Source of the DNA: a bacterium
GTDB taxonomy: Bacteria; Patescibacteriota; Gracilibacteria; Peribacterales; Peribacteraceae
DNA length: 63,341 bases
NCBI GenBank assembly: GCA_027592135.1
Contig: JAQCIJ010000003.1
Location: forward strand, 1-63,341
Reading direction: 5' to 3'
In this document: piece by piece, positions 42,707-51,097 of the stretch
Layout: each line of letters starts with the position of its first letter
How positions within the stretch are numbered: position 1 is the stretch's first letter
Made by a program: the position numbers and the translations under genes
The notes under the pieces: model-generated
What the model was told of the DNA's origin: nothing
Seen by the model: only the letters and a program-made list of their open reading frames with translations
Databases searched by the model: none

Positions 42707-43633
42707 TTATAAGTCTTCTGGGCTATCTGTGATGACATCAAGATCTTTAAGTCGGCTGAGTTCTAGATAGGTAATCGTCCAGACAGTCTGCTTAAAGACT
42801 GTGACGTAGGCAAAGAAGTAGCTGGCTGCGACAGTCATAATAAGACCTAAAATACTTCCGATGCTATAACTGACAGCAGGTGATAAGAATTTGGTGAGCA
42901 GAAGACCTGTTCCGATAACGATACCAGGAACAAGTAAGATCATTACAATATTAATAATGATACGTAGGCTGATAACAAAGAGAAGAATCAGTAAGAAGAC
43001 GACGTGTCCGAGGTGGCTAATGATCAGCTTCATACTTTTTCCGATAGCAGCAAATGGCCCAAGCTTGTGAATAACAATGGCCTCTTCGGCAAATGCTGCA
43101 AAAAATTGTAGGATATTACTCAGCACCCAGAAGAGTCCGAGCAGTCCAAGAGGTAGTAGCAGGAAGTCTCCACCTGGACCGTAGCGAATCATGAGTGAAC
43201 CAATAGTAATTACTGTAGAGATACCTCCTAATACAAAGAGTTCGTGCACAATAAAGATTGGTACACAGTTATAGAGTGCCAAGATCAGTCCGCCTTTAAC
43301 TTCTTGTTTGGTGTGAGATTTTGCAGCGAGTCCGATAATTGCACCTTTCGCAAAGTGTGGGAAGACAAGCTCTATAGCTACCATCGAAAATATAATAATA
43401 ATTAATGTCCACGCAGCCGCTTCTGGCATTATTTCTAGCAGAAGCTCTTCCATAGCAAAGAAGCTAATTGTTTCTCCTTTGATTACGTACAAGTAGAAGA
43501 ACCATGACTGATAGACCAAGAGTTTAATGTTGAGTAATGTTTCGAGTAATGCAGAAGAGAATCCCCAGCGGCGAAGCTGCTTTTCTTTCTTGGTCATGGC
43601 CCATGCCTTGGCGATAATTTCGCGGGGGGTCAT
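42707..43633 (-). CDS. Multi-pass membrane protein of unknown function (308 aa)
   Basis: The start at 43633 (MTPREIIAKAWAMTKKEK) gives a sensible cytoplasmic N-terminus; the frame upstream of it runs through a tandem-repeat region and is not likely to be coding. Six to seven hydrophobic helices span residues 30-285, with glycine-rich loops (RYGPGGDFLLLP). It resembles the glycerophosphoryl-diester-phosphodiesterase-type or DUF975-like membrane domains only in general layout. It sits between the LCP and MFS genes. Confidence 0.65.
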   Translation of the reverse strand: MTPREIIAKAWAMTKKEKQLRRWGFSSALLETLLNIKLLVYQSWFFYLYVIKGETISFFAMEELLLEIMPEAAAWTLIIIIFSMVAIELVFPHFAKGAIIGLAAKSHTKQEVKGGLILALYNCVPIFIVHELFVLGGISTVITIGSLMIRYGPGGDFLLLPLGLLGLFWVLSNILQFFAAFAEEAIVIHKLGPFAAIGKSMKLIISHLGHVVFLLILLFVISLRIIINIVMILLVPGIVIGTGLLLTKFLSPAVSYSIGSILGLIMTVAASYFFAYVTVFKQTVWTITYLELSRLKDLDVITDSPEDL

Positions 43634-43640
43634 TATGGAT

Positions 43641-45272
43641 TTAGGAAATAGGGGGAATAAAAGAAATAGGGGCAATAAAGGATCCCATATTTCCCTTATT
43701 AATCTTATTGCCCCTATTTCCATTCCAAGAGGTGGATGTATTTTTCATAAGATTTTTTACAAGATCCTGCAACGGAGTATATCGGTAGTCTTTTCCAAGG
43801 AGTATTGTAGCACGTTCTCGTTGCTGTGTGGGTAAATCTAGAGGAGCAGGATTTGCCTCTATTCCGAGCATAGTGCTAAAAAAATCAACTACAGCATCTG
43901 GCTCTGGCGGGGCAACAATCATTGAAGATTCTCGTTTTTCCGTATCCCCATTTTCCACTGTTACGACGGTAAATCCAAAGCGTATCAGTTCTGTTGCAAG
44001 TTTTCTGGCAGACCCAGGAGCGGCCCCTGCATTGAGAATGGAAACGTTTGGTTTTTCGAGGTAGATAGTACGGTTACGGAAGATAAGTTCTGCAAAAGAT
44101 TTCGGCTGCTTCCAGGTAACAGGGAACTCAGGGATCGAAACAGGAAGCAATACAGATGCTCCCTCGAAGAGGTTGCGTGGAGGTGTGTACATCATGCCGC
44201 CTGGCTCGATAATATAATCGTAGAGTGCATTACGGTCGTTTAATTGCATGCTTATGATATTCCCTTTATTAATTTTTTGACCGAGTTCTGCAGCTCCTAT
44301 GAGTTCGCGAAGTGTCATCGTCGACTCGACGTTTTCACTCATGATTTTCATAAATGATGTAATAGCTGCAGGGTCACTGAGGACACCTTCTTCTTTTGCT
44401 GTATGTGCCATGGCACCGAGAAGCTGTTGTTGACGGGCAGAGCGTCCGAAGTCGCTAGAGGTGTGACGGCTGCGTGCGTACTTCAGCGCAGTGGCGCCAT
44501 CGAGATGTCGCGGACCTGCACGAATAATAAATGGTTCGAATCCGAAGGTCTCATTTGGATATTCGTAATCCTCTATATCGTAAGGTACATCAATATCCAA
44601 ACCTCCCAATACATCAATGGCTCGTGTGAAAGCGATAAAGTCTACTTTGATGGTGTGGTGAATTTCTATTTCTAGCTTGCTGCTGATTTCTTCTGCCAGA
44701 TATTCCAATGCTTCTTTAGAAGCGATTTCTGGTTCGACTCCTTTTTGGAAAATCAGGTAACTGCGGAAGTCGCGGTACATTGTGTTTAACTTTCCTTTGC
44801 CCATTTTTTCTGTATTAAGGAAGTATGTATCGCGGGGGAGTGAAAGTAGAACTACACTTTGTGTACTTGGGTCGATACTCGCAATCATGATGGTATCGGT
44901 GAGGTTTTTTCCATCGTGATCTGCATCACCTTGTCCCATCAGTAGAAAGTTGGTGTGTCCATGTTCATCTTTCGGTAAATTTACTCCAGCAATATTGATA
45001 ATGTTCCGCACTCCAAGGCTGCGCACAGACATCATTGCTTTCCCAATGCCTGCAAGAAGCAGGAGTGCGATAAATACTGCAATTAAAATAGTGAGTGTAC
45101 GTTTGAGGATACCGAGACGGTGCTCTTTTTTCTGTGAACGTGTGTGTAATTTTTTCCATTGATGATACACACCCATTACTGGCTGAGCGACAGTAAGTAG
45201 TACTGCAGCACGACCGGCCCAGAGTTGTTTCTTGCTCGGTTTGTCACGAAGTTTACGGACACTAAAAGACAT
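43641..45272 (-). CDS. LytR-CpsA-Psr (LCP) family protein
   Basis: A 543-aa protein with a basic cytoplasmic N-terminus, one membrane helix (residues 56-80) and an LCP domain: NFLLMGQGDADHDGKNLTDTIMIASID, LLSLPRDTYF, GGLDIDVP, DGATALKYARSRHTSSDFGRSARQQ. A LytR_C-like domain follows (NVSILNAGAAPGSARKLA). LCP enzymes transfer undecaprenyl-linked glycopolymers to peptidoglycan. The last 25 residues (NRGNKINKGNMG and following) are encoded by a tandem/inverted repeat, so the natural C-terminus may have been extended. Confidence 0.9.
   Translation of the reverse strand: MSFSVRKLRDKPSKKQLWAGRAAVLLTVAQPVMGVYHQWKKLHTRSQKKEHRLGILKRTLTILIAVFIALLLLAGIGKAMMSVRSLGVRNIINIAGVNLPKDEHGHTNFLLMGQGDADHDGKNLTDTIMIASIDPSTQSVVLLSLPRDTYFLNTEKMGKGKLNTMYRDFRSYLIFQKGVEPEIASKEALEYLAEEISSKLEIEIHHTIKVDFIAFTRAIDVLGGLDIDVPYDIEDYEYPNETFGFEPFIIRAGPRHLDGATALKYARSRHTSSDFGRSARQQQLLGAMAHTAKEEGVLSDPAAITSFMKIMSENVESTMTLRELIGAAELGQKINKGNIISMQLNDRNALYDYIIEPGGMMYTPPRNLFEGASVLLPVSIPEFPVTWKQPKSFAELIFRNRTIYLEKPNVSILNAGAAPGSARKLATELIRFGFTVVTVENGDTEKRESSMIVAPPEPDAVVDFFSTMLGIEANPAPLDLPTQQRERATILLGKDYRYTPLQDLVKNLMKNTSTSWNGNRGNKINKGNMGSFIAPISFIPPIS
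43652..43721. repeat. Inverted and tandem repeats of the GAAATAGGGG(C/G)AATAA type
   Basis: A 16-bp perfect inverted repeat (43663-43678 with 43705-43720) and a near direct copy of its left arm at 43654-43670. It overlaps the 3' end of the LCP gene. The same GGGAAATAA theme recurs as a tandem array at 49078-49104. Confidence 0.85.
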
Positions 45273-45381
45273 GGACGTAGCTTACCGTACAGCAACTATT
45301 CATCATAGTGTTTTTTCGTACACCTTGTATGGTGTACGGGCGTATCTTTAGAGGATAGTGGATAATGTCATAGTATTGGTA

Positions 45382-45831
45382 ATGGCTTCCATTGTTTTTC
45401 TCCAAGTAGATTCCGAAGATACAGATTGTGTAGCTCAGGAGTTTCCTGAAGCGACGATTAAAGAGACGCACCATATGATAGATGCGGATGCATTTGCCAA
45501 GATGAAAGATGGTGTATGCCTAGTGAATACTGCTCGCGGAGAACTGATTGATTCTGATGCACTGCTCGATGCACTCAATTCTGGCAAAGTGAAGCATGCA
45601 CTATTGGACGTACTGGAACATGAGCACAACTTTGAAGAGAATAAAGCGTTGATTACCCATAAAAGTGTGATCTCTACTCCGCACATCGCATTTTATGCAG
45701 AAGAGAGTATGCGCAATATGTATGAGGATGCATTTGTATCTATTCACGAATATTTGCGTGGTGACAAACCAGAACATACGGTGAAGCCACCAACAGTGAT
45801 TTACGAATTACCAGGCATTAGAAGAGGATAG
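45382..45831 (+). pseudogene. D-2-hydroxyacid (lactate) dehydrogenase with large internal deletion
   Basis: 149 codons from ATG 45382. The first 23 residues look like the N-terminus of D-lactate-dehydrogenase-type enzymes, and from residue 26 the C-terminal third follows directly: ETHHMIDADAFAKMKDG, NTARGELID with the catalytic Arg, and STPHIAFYAEE with the catalytic His. About 180 residues, including the NAD-binding GxGxxG motif, are missing in frame. TAGTAT 5 nt before the ATG suggests the promoter is still present. The enzyme cannot be active as a dehydrogenase. Confidence 0.8.
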
Positions 45832-45880
45832 TAGCTGTGTGACTCTGTTACGCAGACTCCGCCAAACGCGGAGAAAATCA

Positions 45881-46528
45881 TCATAAAACCACATAGAGAA
45901 TCCCGAGTACTATCGGTTGGTGGATCATGTAAATTAGCAGGGCGTGTTTTCCGGGAAACACAGCATACTGCAGCGCGGGCATCCCTGCCCGCATTGTCAT
46001 GTATCGAAGATTATTTCTGATATACAGGTAATGTCCGAGGCCTGCACCAATGAGCATGAGTCCAAACCAGGGGAGGAGAGGGTAGTAGTCGAGAGTAGGG
46101 CGATCGAAAAGTGGATAGTGGATAGTGGATAGTGGATAAAGAATTACCATGAGGCCGAGTATGATATTCCACTCTCTAATTTTCTTGAGCAGAATCAGCA
46201 AAAGCATTCCTACTCCGATGCAATGCAGGATTCCAAAGTAGATAAATGTACTGGAGTCATAGGCGTAGGTAACAACAGAAATCAGAAATGCACATGCAAT
46301 AACTACCAATGCACGTTTCAGTGGTCTACTAGAAAAGTTTGTAGAAACCCCTGCGAGTATCAAAAAGAGCGATGCAGTCAGTATTCGTAATACCTGCCAC
46401 TGCGTCCCCCAGATATCTATCTGCCAATCGTAAAAAGCCCACAAATCAAATGCAGCATGAAAGATAACCATCAAGACAATAGCGAGTGACCGCAGAAGGT
46501 CTATTTCGATGATGCGTTCTTTGGCCAT
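45881..46528 (-). CDS. DUF1624/HGSNAT-like membrane acyltransferase-type protein
   Basis: A 215-aa protein with six to seven helices. The N-terminus RIIEIDLLRSLAIVLMVIFHAAFDL is the hallmark of the DUF1624 (heparan-alpha-glucosaminide N-acetyltransferase catalytic) family, related to acyltransferase 3 proteins, and suggests acetylation of an outer-surface sugar. A loop is encoded by four GTGGATA repeats (46111-46138), giving YPLSTIHYPL. Its start overlaps the preceding gene by 28 bases, so they are co-translated. Confidence 0.75.
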   Translation of the reverse strand: MAKERIIEIDLLRSLAIVLMVIFHAAFDLWAFYDWQIDIWGTQWQVLRILTASLFLILAGVSTNFSSRPLKRALVVIACAFLISVVTYAYDSSTFIYFGILHCIGVGMLLLILLKKIREWNIILGLMVILYPLSTIHYPLFDRPTLDYYPLLPWFGLMLIGAGLGHYLYIRNNLRYMTMRAGMPALQYAVFPGKHALLIYMIHQPIVLGILYVVL

Positions 46529-46938
46529 AGCATGATTGTACTCACAATAAGCAAGAACATCACGATGACCCGTAGAAGAGGCAGGAACGGTGCGAGGAAT
46601 GTCAGGCTAAGACTGATACCAAAGAGAGAGATAGGTATCAGCAGGCAGGCAGGACAGAGCAGTGTGACGATACCCAGACTTCCTGCAATAGTAGATGCAC
46701 GCTTAGCGCCAACAGGACATGTACCTTGTTTTAGACGAAAGAACACGAGGCCTGCATCAAAGGAAAGTAGTGCAACGAGTACGCAAGTGTAGAGTAGTTC
46801 AAATTGTGTCGGGCTAGGCCGAGAGAGACGCGGTAGCATGTCACCAAAGTATCCAAGTTCCCAGGCAAAAAACGCACTAAGAGATAGCGCGCATAGTAGT
46901 AATGGGCTCCAGAAGTGTTTGGAATGTAGAAATGTCAT
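46501..46938 (-). CDS. Four-helix membrane protein with CP-C motifs
   Basis: A 145-aa protein starting at 46938 (MTFLHSKHFWS), 4 bp after the Cys-rich gene. Four hydrophobic helices are visible, with Cys-Pro pairs at GTCPVGAKR and LLCPACLL, the latter inside a helix. Such cysteines suggest metal or thiol chemistry, as in MerT-like transporters, but no family match is certain. It lies in a three-gene unit with the Cys-rich protein and the DUF1624 protein. Confidence 0.6.
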   Translation of the reverse strand: MTFLHSKHFWSPLLLCALSLSAFFAWELGYFGDMLPRLSRPSPTQFELLYTCVLVALLSFDAGLVFFRLKQGTCPVGAKRASTIAGSLGIVTLLCPACLLIPISLFGISLSLTFLAPFLPLLRVIVMFLLIVSTIMLWPKNASSK

Positions 46939-46942
46939 ACAT

Positions 46943-47176
46943 CTATGATGCCTCGTTAAGACAGAATGGACAACCATTGCATTCACTCATGCTGCACGCC
47001 TCAGAATTGGTACATCCAATTTTCGTACATTGATCTTCTACAGGGCAGAAATAGTTATTTATAGAAGCGAGCTCGCCGTTTTTATTCAGGTATACCGTGT
47101 AGCCAATTGTCATGACGGCAATGGCTAAAACAACACTAAACCACGGTGACTGGAGCGCTTTGTTCATCTCTACCAT
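46943..47176 (-). CDS. Small Cys-rich membrane-anchored protein (77 aa)
   Basis: One N-terminal helix (residues 12-28) is followed by an external domain with seven cysteines in 33 residues: FCPVEDQCTKIGCTNSEAC, then SECNGCPFC. This could bind metal ions or an Fe-S cluster. TATTCT (47183-47188, reverse strand) ends 6 nt before the ATG, fitting a leaderless start of the three-gene unit. No family was recognised. Confidence 0.6.
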   Translation of the reverse strand: MVEMNKALQSPWFSVVLAIAVMTIGYTVYLNKNGELASINNYFCPVEDQCTKIGCTNSEACSMSECNGCPFCLNEAS

Positions 47177-47219
47177 TTTAGCAGAATACTCCTCTTCTTA
47201 CAATGAAGCTCAAAAGGAA

Positions 47220-47250
47220 AAGAAGCTAAGGATTTACTCTTTAGCTTCTT
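47220..47250 (-). terminator. Terminator of the rplJ-rplL operon
   Basis: The stem AAGAAGCTAA / TTAGCTTCTT followed on the reverse strand by TTCCTTTT, 27 bp after rplL. Confidence 0.85.
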
Positions 47251-47276
47251 TGTACTCCTTAACTTCTTCATCTTCT

Positions 47277-47687
47277 TTACTTAAGGGTAACGGTTGCACC
47301 GGCAGCCTCAAGGGTTGCTTTCATTGTAGCTGCATCGTCTTTTGGAACACCTTCCTTAATTACTTTCGGTGCACCATCAACTGCTGCTTTTGCTTCTCCA
47401 AGAGGGAGTCCTGTGATCTCACGAACCGCTTTAATAACAGCGATTTTCTGACCACCGGCTTCTGTGAGCTCTACGTCGTAGCTGTTCTTTTCTTCAGCAC
47501 CGCCTGCGTCTCCGCCAGCTGGTGCCCCTGCTGCCACTGCGACTGGTGCAGCTGCAGAAATGCCGTACTCTTCCTCCATGAACTTTACGACGTTGTTTAG
47601 TTGTACAACGTTAAGCTTCTCGACTGCGTCGATAACTGCTTTCTCCTCTTTGGAGAGTTCTCTTGTTGCTGTTGTGTCATCAGCCAT
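47277..47687 (-). CDS. rplL: Large ribosomal subunit protein bL12 (L7/L12)
   Basis: A 136-aa stalk protein recruiting translation factors. It has the N-terminal dimer helix, an Ala/Gly-rich hinge ([20 protein letters not shown]) and the C-terminal domain ([40 protein letters not shown]). Slightly longer than usual at the N-terminus. It follows rplJ by 30 bp. Confidence 0.97.
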   Translation of the reverse strand: MADDTTATRELSKEEKAVIDAVEKLNVVQLNNVVKFMEEEYGISAAAPVAVAAGAPAGGDAGGAEEKNSYDVELTEAGGQKIAVIKAVREITGLPLGEAKAAVDGAPKVIKEGVPKDDAATMKATLEAAGATVTLK

Positions 47688-47717
47688 GATGGATTAGGGG
47701 AAAAAAATAAATCAAAA

Positions 47718-48374
47718 TTAGGATGCTGTATCTTCTGACTCAGCAGGTGCTTCATCAGTTTTTGGTTCTTCAGTTAGTGGGGTCTCTTCTTGAGAGGATT
47801 CAGAAGTCTCTGTTACCTCTGCACTTTCTTTTTTAGCTTCCTCTTTTACAAATCCTCCTTTCTCTGCCATCTGATCTAGTGCACGTGCAAATCCTCCAAG
47901 TGGAGAAGTACAGATGCTTGCGAAGCTGACCAGTGGTGCGTTAAGCAATCCAACAAACATACCAAGAAGTTGTTCGCGTCCTGGCATCTGTGCAAGTTCC
48001 ATAGATTCATCAGCGCTCAGAAGTTTTCCATCGTATACACCTCCTACAAGTTTCACTTTGTTGTTTTGCTTACTAAACTTGAAAGCGGTCTGCGCACCAG
48101 AGAGAGGATCTTCATAACTCATAATACATGCGATAGGACCATCAATATCCTTTGGAGTGATATCTGGCAAACCTGCTTCTTTAAATGCTAGCTTGATGAG
48201 TGTCTTTTTCATTACCTTCATCTCTGATCCATTTTCACGCAGTTGATTACGTAAATCACTAACATCACTAACAGTTAATCCAATGAAGTGGCCAAACATT
48301 ACAGACTTCGTATCTTTGAGTTTTGTCGTAAGCTCTTTAATTTGTGCGGTCTTTTGATCTTTAGTGAGTGCCAT
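47718..48374 (-). CDS. rplJ: Large ribosomal subunit protein uL10 with long acidic tail
   Basis: A 218-aa protein, about 45 residues longer than typical L10. Residues 1-170 are standard (GHFIGLTVSDVSDLRNQLRENG, MKVMKKTLIKLA, GPIACIMSYEDP). The C-terminus is an acidic, Glu/Ser/Thr/Pro-rich tail (TETSESSQEETPLTEEPKTD) beyond the L12-binding helix. It is regulated by the L10 leader and terminator just upstream. Confidence 0.96.
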   Translation of the reverse strand: MALTKDQKTAQIKELTTKLKDTKSVMFGHFIGLTVSDVSDLRNQLRENGSEMKVMKKTLIKLAFKEAGLPDITPKDIDGPIACIMSYEDPLSGAQTAFKFSKQNNKVKLVGGVYDGKLLSADESMELAQMPGREQLLGMFVGLLNAPLVSFASICTSPLGGFARALDQMAEKGGFVKEEAKKESAEVTETSESSQEETPLTEEPKTDEAPAESEDTAS

Positions 48375-48413
48375 AATTAGGGAATAGGGAGTTTGGAGTA
48401 GGGAAGGAGAGTT

Positions 48414-48560
48414 TAAAAAAAGTCTCCTGGGATGACCGGGAGACCAGCGAGGTAGACGACACGACTCAGCAAGCTAAAAGCCGACTGAACGATGCTGTAT
48501 ACCTCGGAGGGTCTAATTTGGGGCCATCAGCCTTGCGCCCTCGGTCTTCGGTCTTTACGG
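48414..48560 (-). promoter_or_regulatory. Ribosomal protein L10 leader with attenuator terminator
   Basis: Between a promoter (TACTAT -10 at 48567-48572, reverse strand) and rplJ lies a leader with the L10-binding landmarks (CCGAAGACCGAGGGCGC, GATGGCC, AATTAGACC, CCGAGGTAT). It ends in a rho-independent hairpin (GTCTCC / GGAGAC, 48422-48444, then seven T), 40 nt before rplJ. L10 or the L10-L12 complex would be expected to bind and favour termination. Confidence 0.8.
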
Positions 48561-48615
48561 GATTTTATAGTATGCTTTTGTTTTAGCAAGTAAATACAGC
48601 TATATTTTATGCACT

Positions 48616-49059
48616 ATGAAAGTTCTTTTACAAAAAGTGACTACAGCATCGGTAACTGTCGATTCTGAACTTGTCGGTCAGATTGGTGTTGGATATCTCC
48701 TCTTTATTGGTATTGTCCGAGGGGATACATCTGCTCAGGCAGAGCTTATTGCAGAGAAGATTGTCAAAATACGCCTATTTGATGGTCCTGATGGAAAGAT
48801 CAACGATACATCTATACTGGATGCTGAAGGATCAATCTTAGTAATTTCACAGTTCACACTGGCTGGGAGGCTCGAAAAGGGGAATAGGCCAGACTATAGC
48901 CAGGCTGCTCTTCCAGAAGATGCAAAAGTACTCTATGAATATTTCATACGAAAATTAGAACAATTAGGTGTCGAGAAGGTGGAAAGTGGGGAATTTGGAG
49001 CATATATGGAGGTTTCGTTAGTAAATGATGGGCCGGTGACATTGATAGTAGAGAAATAG
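48616..49059 (+). CDS. dtd: D-aminoacyl-tRNA deacylase
   Basis: A 147-aa enzyme removing D-amino acids (and glycine from tRNA-Ala) from tRNA. SQFTLAG and NDGPVT, the two active-site motifs, are present, as is the RLF-G-G-KIN-S block. Normal length. TATATT ends about 9 nt before the ATG. It is divergent from the L10 operon. Confidence 0.95.
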   Translation: MKVLLQKVTTASVTVDSELVGQIGVGYLLFIGIVRGDTSAQAELIAEKIVKIRLFDGPDGKINDTSILDAEGSILVISQFTLAGRLEKGNRPDYSQAALPEDAKVLYEYFIRKLEQLGVEKVESGEFGAYMEVSLVNDGPVTLIVEK

Positions 49060-49077
49060 GGGAGATAAGAGGAATAA

Positions 49078-49104
49078 GGGAAATAAGGGAAATAAGGGAA
49101 ATAT
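49078..49104. repeat. Three 9-bp tandem repeats (GGGAAATAA)
   Basis: Three units, the last with one change, lie 19 bp after dtd; the preceding bases (ggggagataagaggaataa) look like decayed units. It is related in theme to 43652-43721. Confidence 0.85.
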
Positions 49105-49161
49105 CTGAAACCTCTGTATTTAATAGTCAGCCTGCATAAATATTGCTAGTATTCAAGTTCA

Positions 49162-51075
49162 ATGGCAAACGTCGTGAGTATTCAGTTGGCCCCAGTTCTC
49201 GATCGACTTGGTGAGTCTGGTGCATCGTATGATATCAAGAGGCTAGAGCTTGCATTTTCTACTGCTCAGTCTGCTTATGGTGATAGTGTTCACTGGACAG
49301 GTAAAACTGTTTTAGATCACACGCTTGGTATCCTTGAGGAAATTTCTCCATTTGAACCCGATGAAGATACGGTGGTGGCATGTTTGCTGCATCACGTTCT
49401 CGAGCAAAAGGCGATGACACTTGTAGAGCTTGAAGAGCAATTTGGTCCAAAGGTCCGATCTCTTGTTTCGGGAATTCATTTACTTTCGCATATCACACTC
49501 GAAGGTCGTCGCAGATCTATAGAAGATCTGCGTATTATGCTCCTTTCTGTTTCGGATGATATTCGTGTACTTCTTGTGATCTTCTGTGATCGTTCGCGCT
49601 GTTTTACATCTATAAAAACAATTGAACCCGCTCGTGCAAAGCGTCTTGCACAAGACGTATTACAACTCTTTGCACCAGTTGCTGCGCGTCTTGGTATTTA
49701 CAGTCTTAAGCACAGTCTTGAGAGTGAGGCTTTTCCGGTGCTCTATACATATGATTACGATCGTATTACCGAGCAACTGGAGCGCGTGTATCGAGAACGG
49801 CCAAATTTTTTACAACAATCACGAGATATATTGAAGAAGTTTCTTGCTGACCAAGGAATAGAAGCTGAAGTGGATTCACGTGAGAAGTATGCGTACAGTA
49901 TTTTTCAGAAGATGCGCCGCAAGTCACTAACAAACATAGAGGATATTTACGATCTCTTTGCCTTGCGTGTCATTGTTAAGAATGAAGAGGATTGTTATCG
50001 CGTCCTTGGTTTATTGCATAGACTTGGGAGGCCTTTGGCGAATAGATTTAAAGATTATATTGCATTCCCAAAGCCAAACGGATATCAGAGTTTACACACT
50101 ACGCTAGCAGGATTTGCAGACCTCCCAGAAAACTGTTATATGGAGGTGCAGATTCGTACTGCCAAAATGCATCGTCAAGCGCTATTTGGTGTGGCTGCTC
50201 ACTGGAGTTATAAAGAAAATGGTGCTACTGCAAGAGCCATAGAAAATGTGCAGCTGCATTCAATGCTTCTCAGCCAAGAGTCTGTTGATGGTGAAGGTGA
50301 AGATAGAGAAACCCAATCATTTGCGGATCATATTTTCGTTCTTACTCCTCGTGGAGATGTAGTAGAGTTGCCCGAAGGGGCTACACCTCTCGACTTTGCA
50401 TTCCAGGTACATACAGATTTGGGTCTTTCGTTTCGTGGTGCCAATGTAAATGGATCTATTGTTTCTATGGATTACCAGTTGGAAAACGGAGACGTAATCG
50501 AGATTCAAAAATACTCTTCTCCGAAACCCTCTACACAATGGATGCAAAATCTTCGTATGGCGAGTAGCCGTAGTAAGCTTCGAAGGTACTTGTATGCACA
50601 AGAGCGTCCACATCTTATATCTGTTGGAAAAGAGTTACTCGCTGCAGAGTTTAAGAAGAGGGGTATATCGCCACTGACCACAGACTTATCTATATTACGA
50701 TTGTGTGATGGTGAGACACTGAGTCTTTCAAAGCGAGAGGATGTACTTATGAAGATCGGCCAAGGATCAGAACGAGCAGCTTCCCTGATTCCACGCCTCG
50801 GACTTCTTACCGAAGAGCAAAGGGCAGTAGATGAAAATGAAAAACAGCCAGAAGAAAAGACAGATCGACTCCAGAGAAATGATTCATTGATCGCTATTGA
50901 AGGAGGATTGTCTATGCCCCTTAGGTATGCTAAATGCTGCTCTCCTCAAGACTGGCCTCATGAGCATATTGCAGGAAACATCAATCGTTTTGGTGAAGTG
51001 ATGGTACACAGGTCTCCTTGTCGTATGTACACAAACACCAATCCTGATAGACGGATTGCAGTTTCTTGGAAATAG
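49162..51075 (+). CDS. rel: RelA/SpoT-type (p)ppGpp synthetase with degenerate hydrolase site
   Basis: A 637-aa protein. The HD hydrolase domain (residues 40-170) is degraded: His53 is kept, but the HD pair reads His77-His78 and the usual DRLHN motif reads CDRSRC. The synthetase domain (220-370) looks intact: SREKYAYSIFQKM, DLFALRVI, RFKDYIAFPKPNGYQSLHTT, MEVQIRT. A TGS domain (390-450) and a C-terminal CC zinc-finger-like motif (KCCSPQDWP...GNI...VHRSPC) follow; the ACT domain is missing. It likely makes but does not degrade (p)ppGpp. TAGTAT lies 9 nt before the ATG. Confidence 0.92.
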   Translation: MANVVSIQLAPVLDRLGESGASYDIKRLELAFSTAQSAYGDSVHWTGKTVLDHTLGILEEISPFEPDEDTVVACLLHHVLEQKAMTLVELEEQFGPKVRSLVSGIHLLSHITLEGRRRSIEDLRIMLLSVSDDIRVLLVIFCDRSRCFTSIKTIEPARAKRLAQDVLQLFAPVAARLGIYSLKHSLESEAFPVLYTYDYDRITEQLERVYRERPNFLQQSRDILKKFLADQGIEAEVDSREKYAYSIFQKMRRKSLTNIEDIYDLFALRVIVKNEEDCYRVLGLLHRLGRPLANRFKDYIAFPKPNGYQSLHTTLAGFADLPENCYMEVQIRTAKMHRQALFGVAAHWSYKENGATARAIENVQLHSMLLSQESVDGEGEDRETQSFADHIFVLTPRGDVVELPEGATPLDFAFQVHTDLGLSFRGANVNGSIVSMDYQLENGDVIEIQKYSSPKPSTQWMQNLRMASSRSKLRRYLYAQERPHLISVGKELLAAEFKKRGISPLTTDLSILRLCDGETLSLSKREDVLMKIGQGSERAASLIPRLGLLTEEQRAVDENEKQPEEKTDRLQRNDSLIAIEGGLSMPLRYAKCCSPQDWPHEHIAGNINRFGEVMVHRSPCRMYTNTNPDRRIAVSWK

Positions 51076-51097
51076 AGACGTGGCCAGTGGCACGTCG

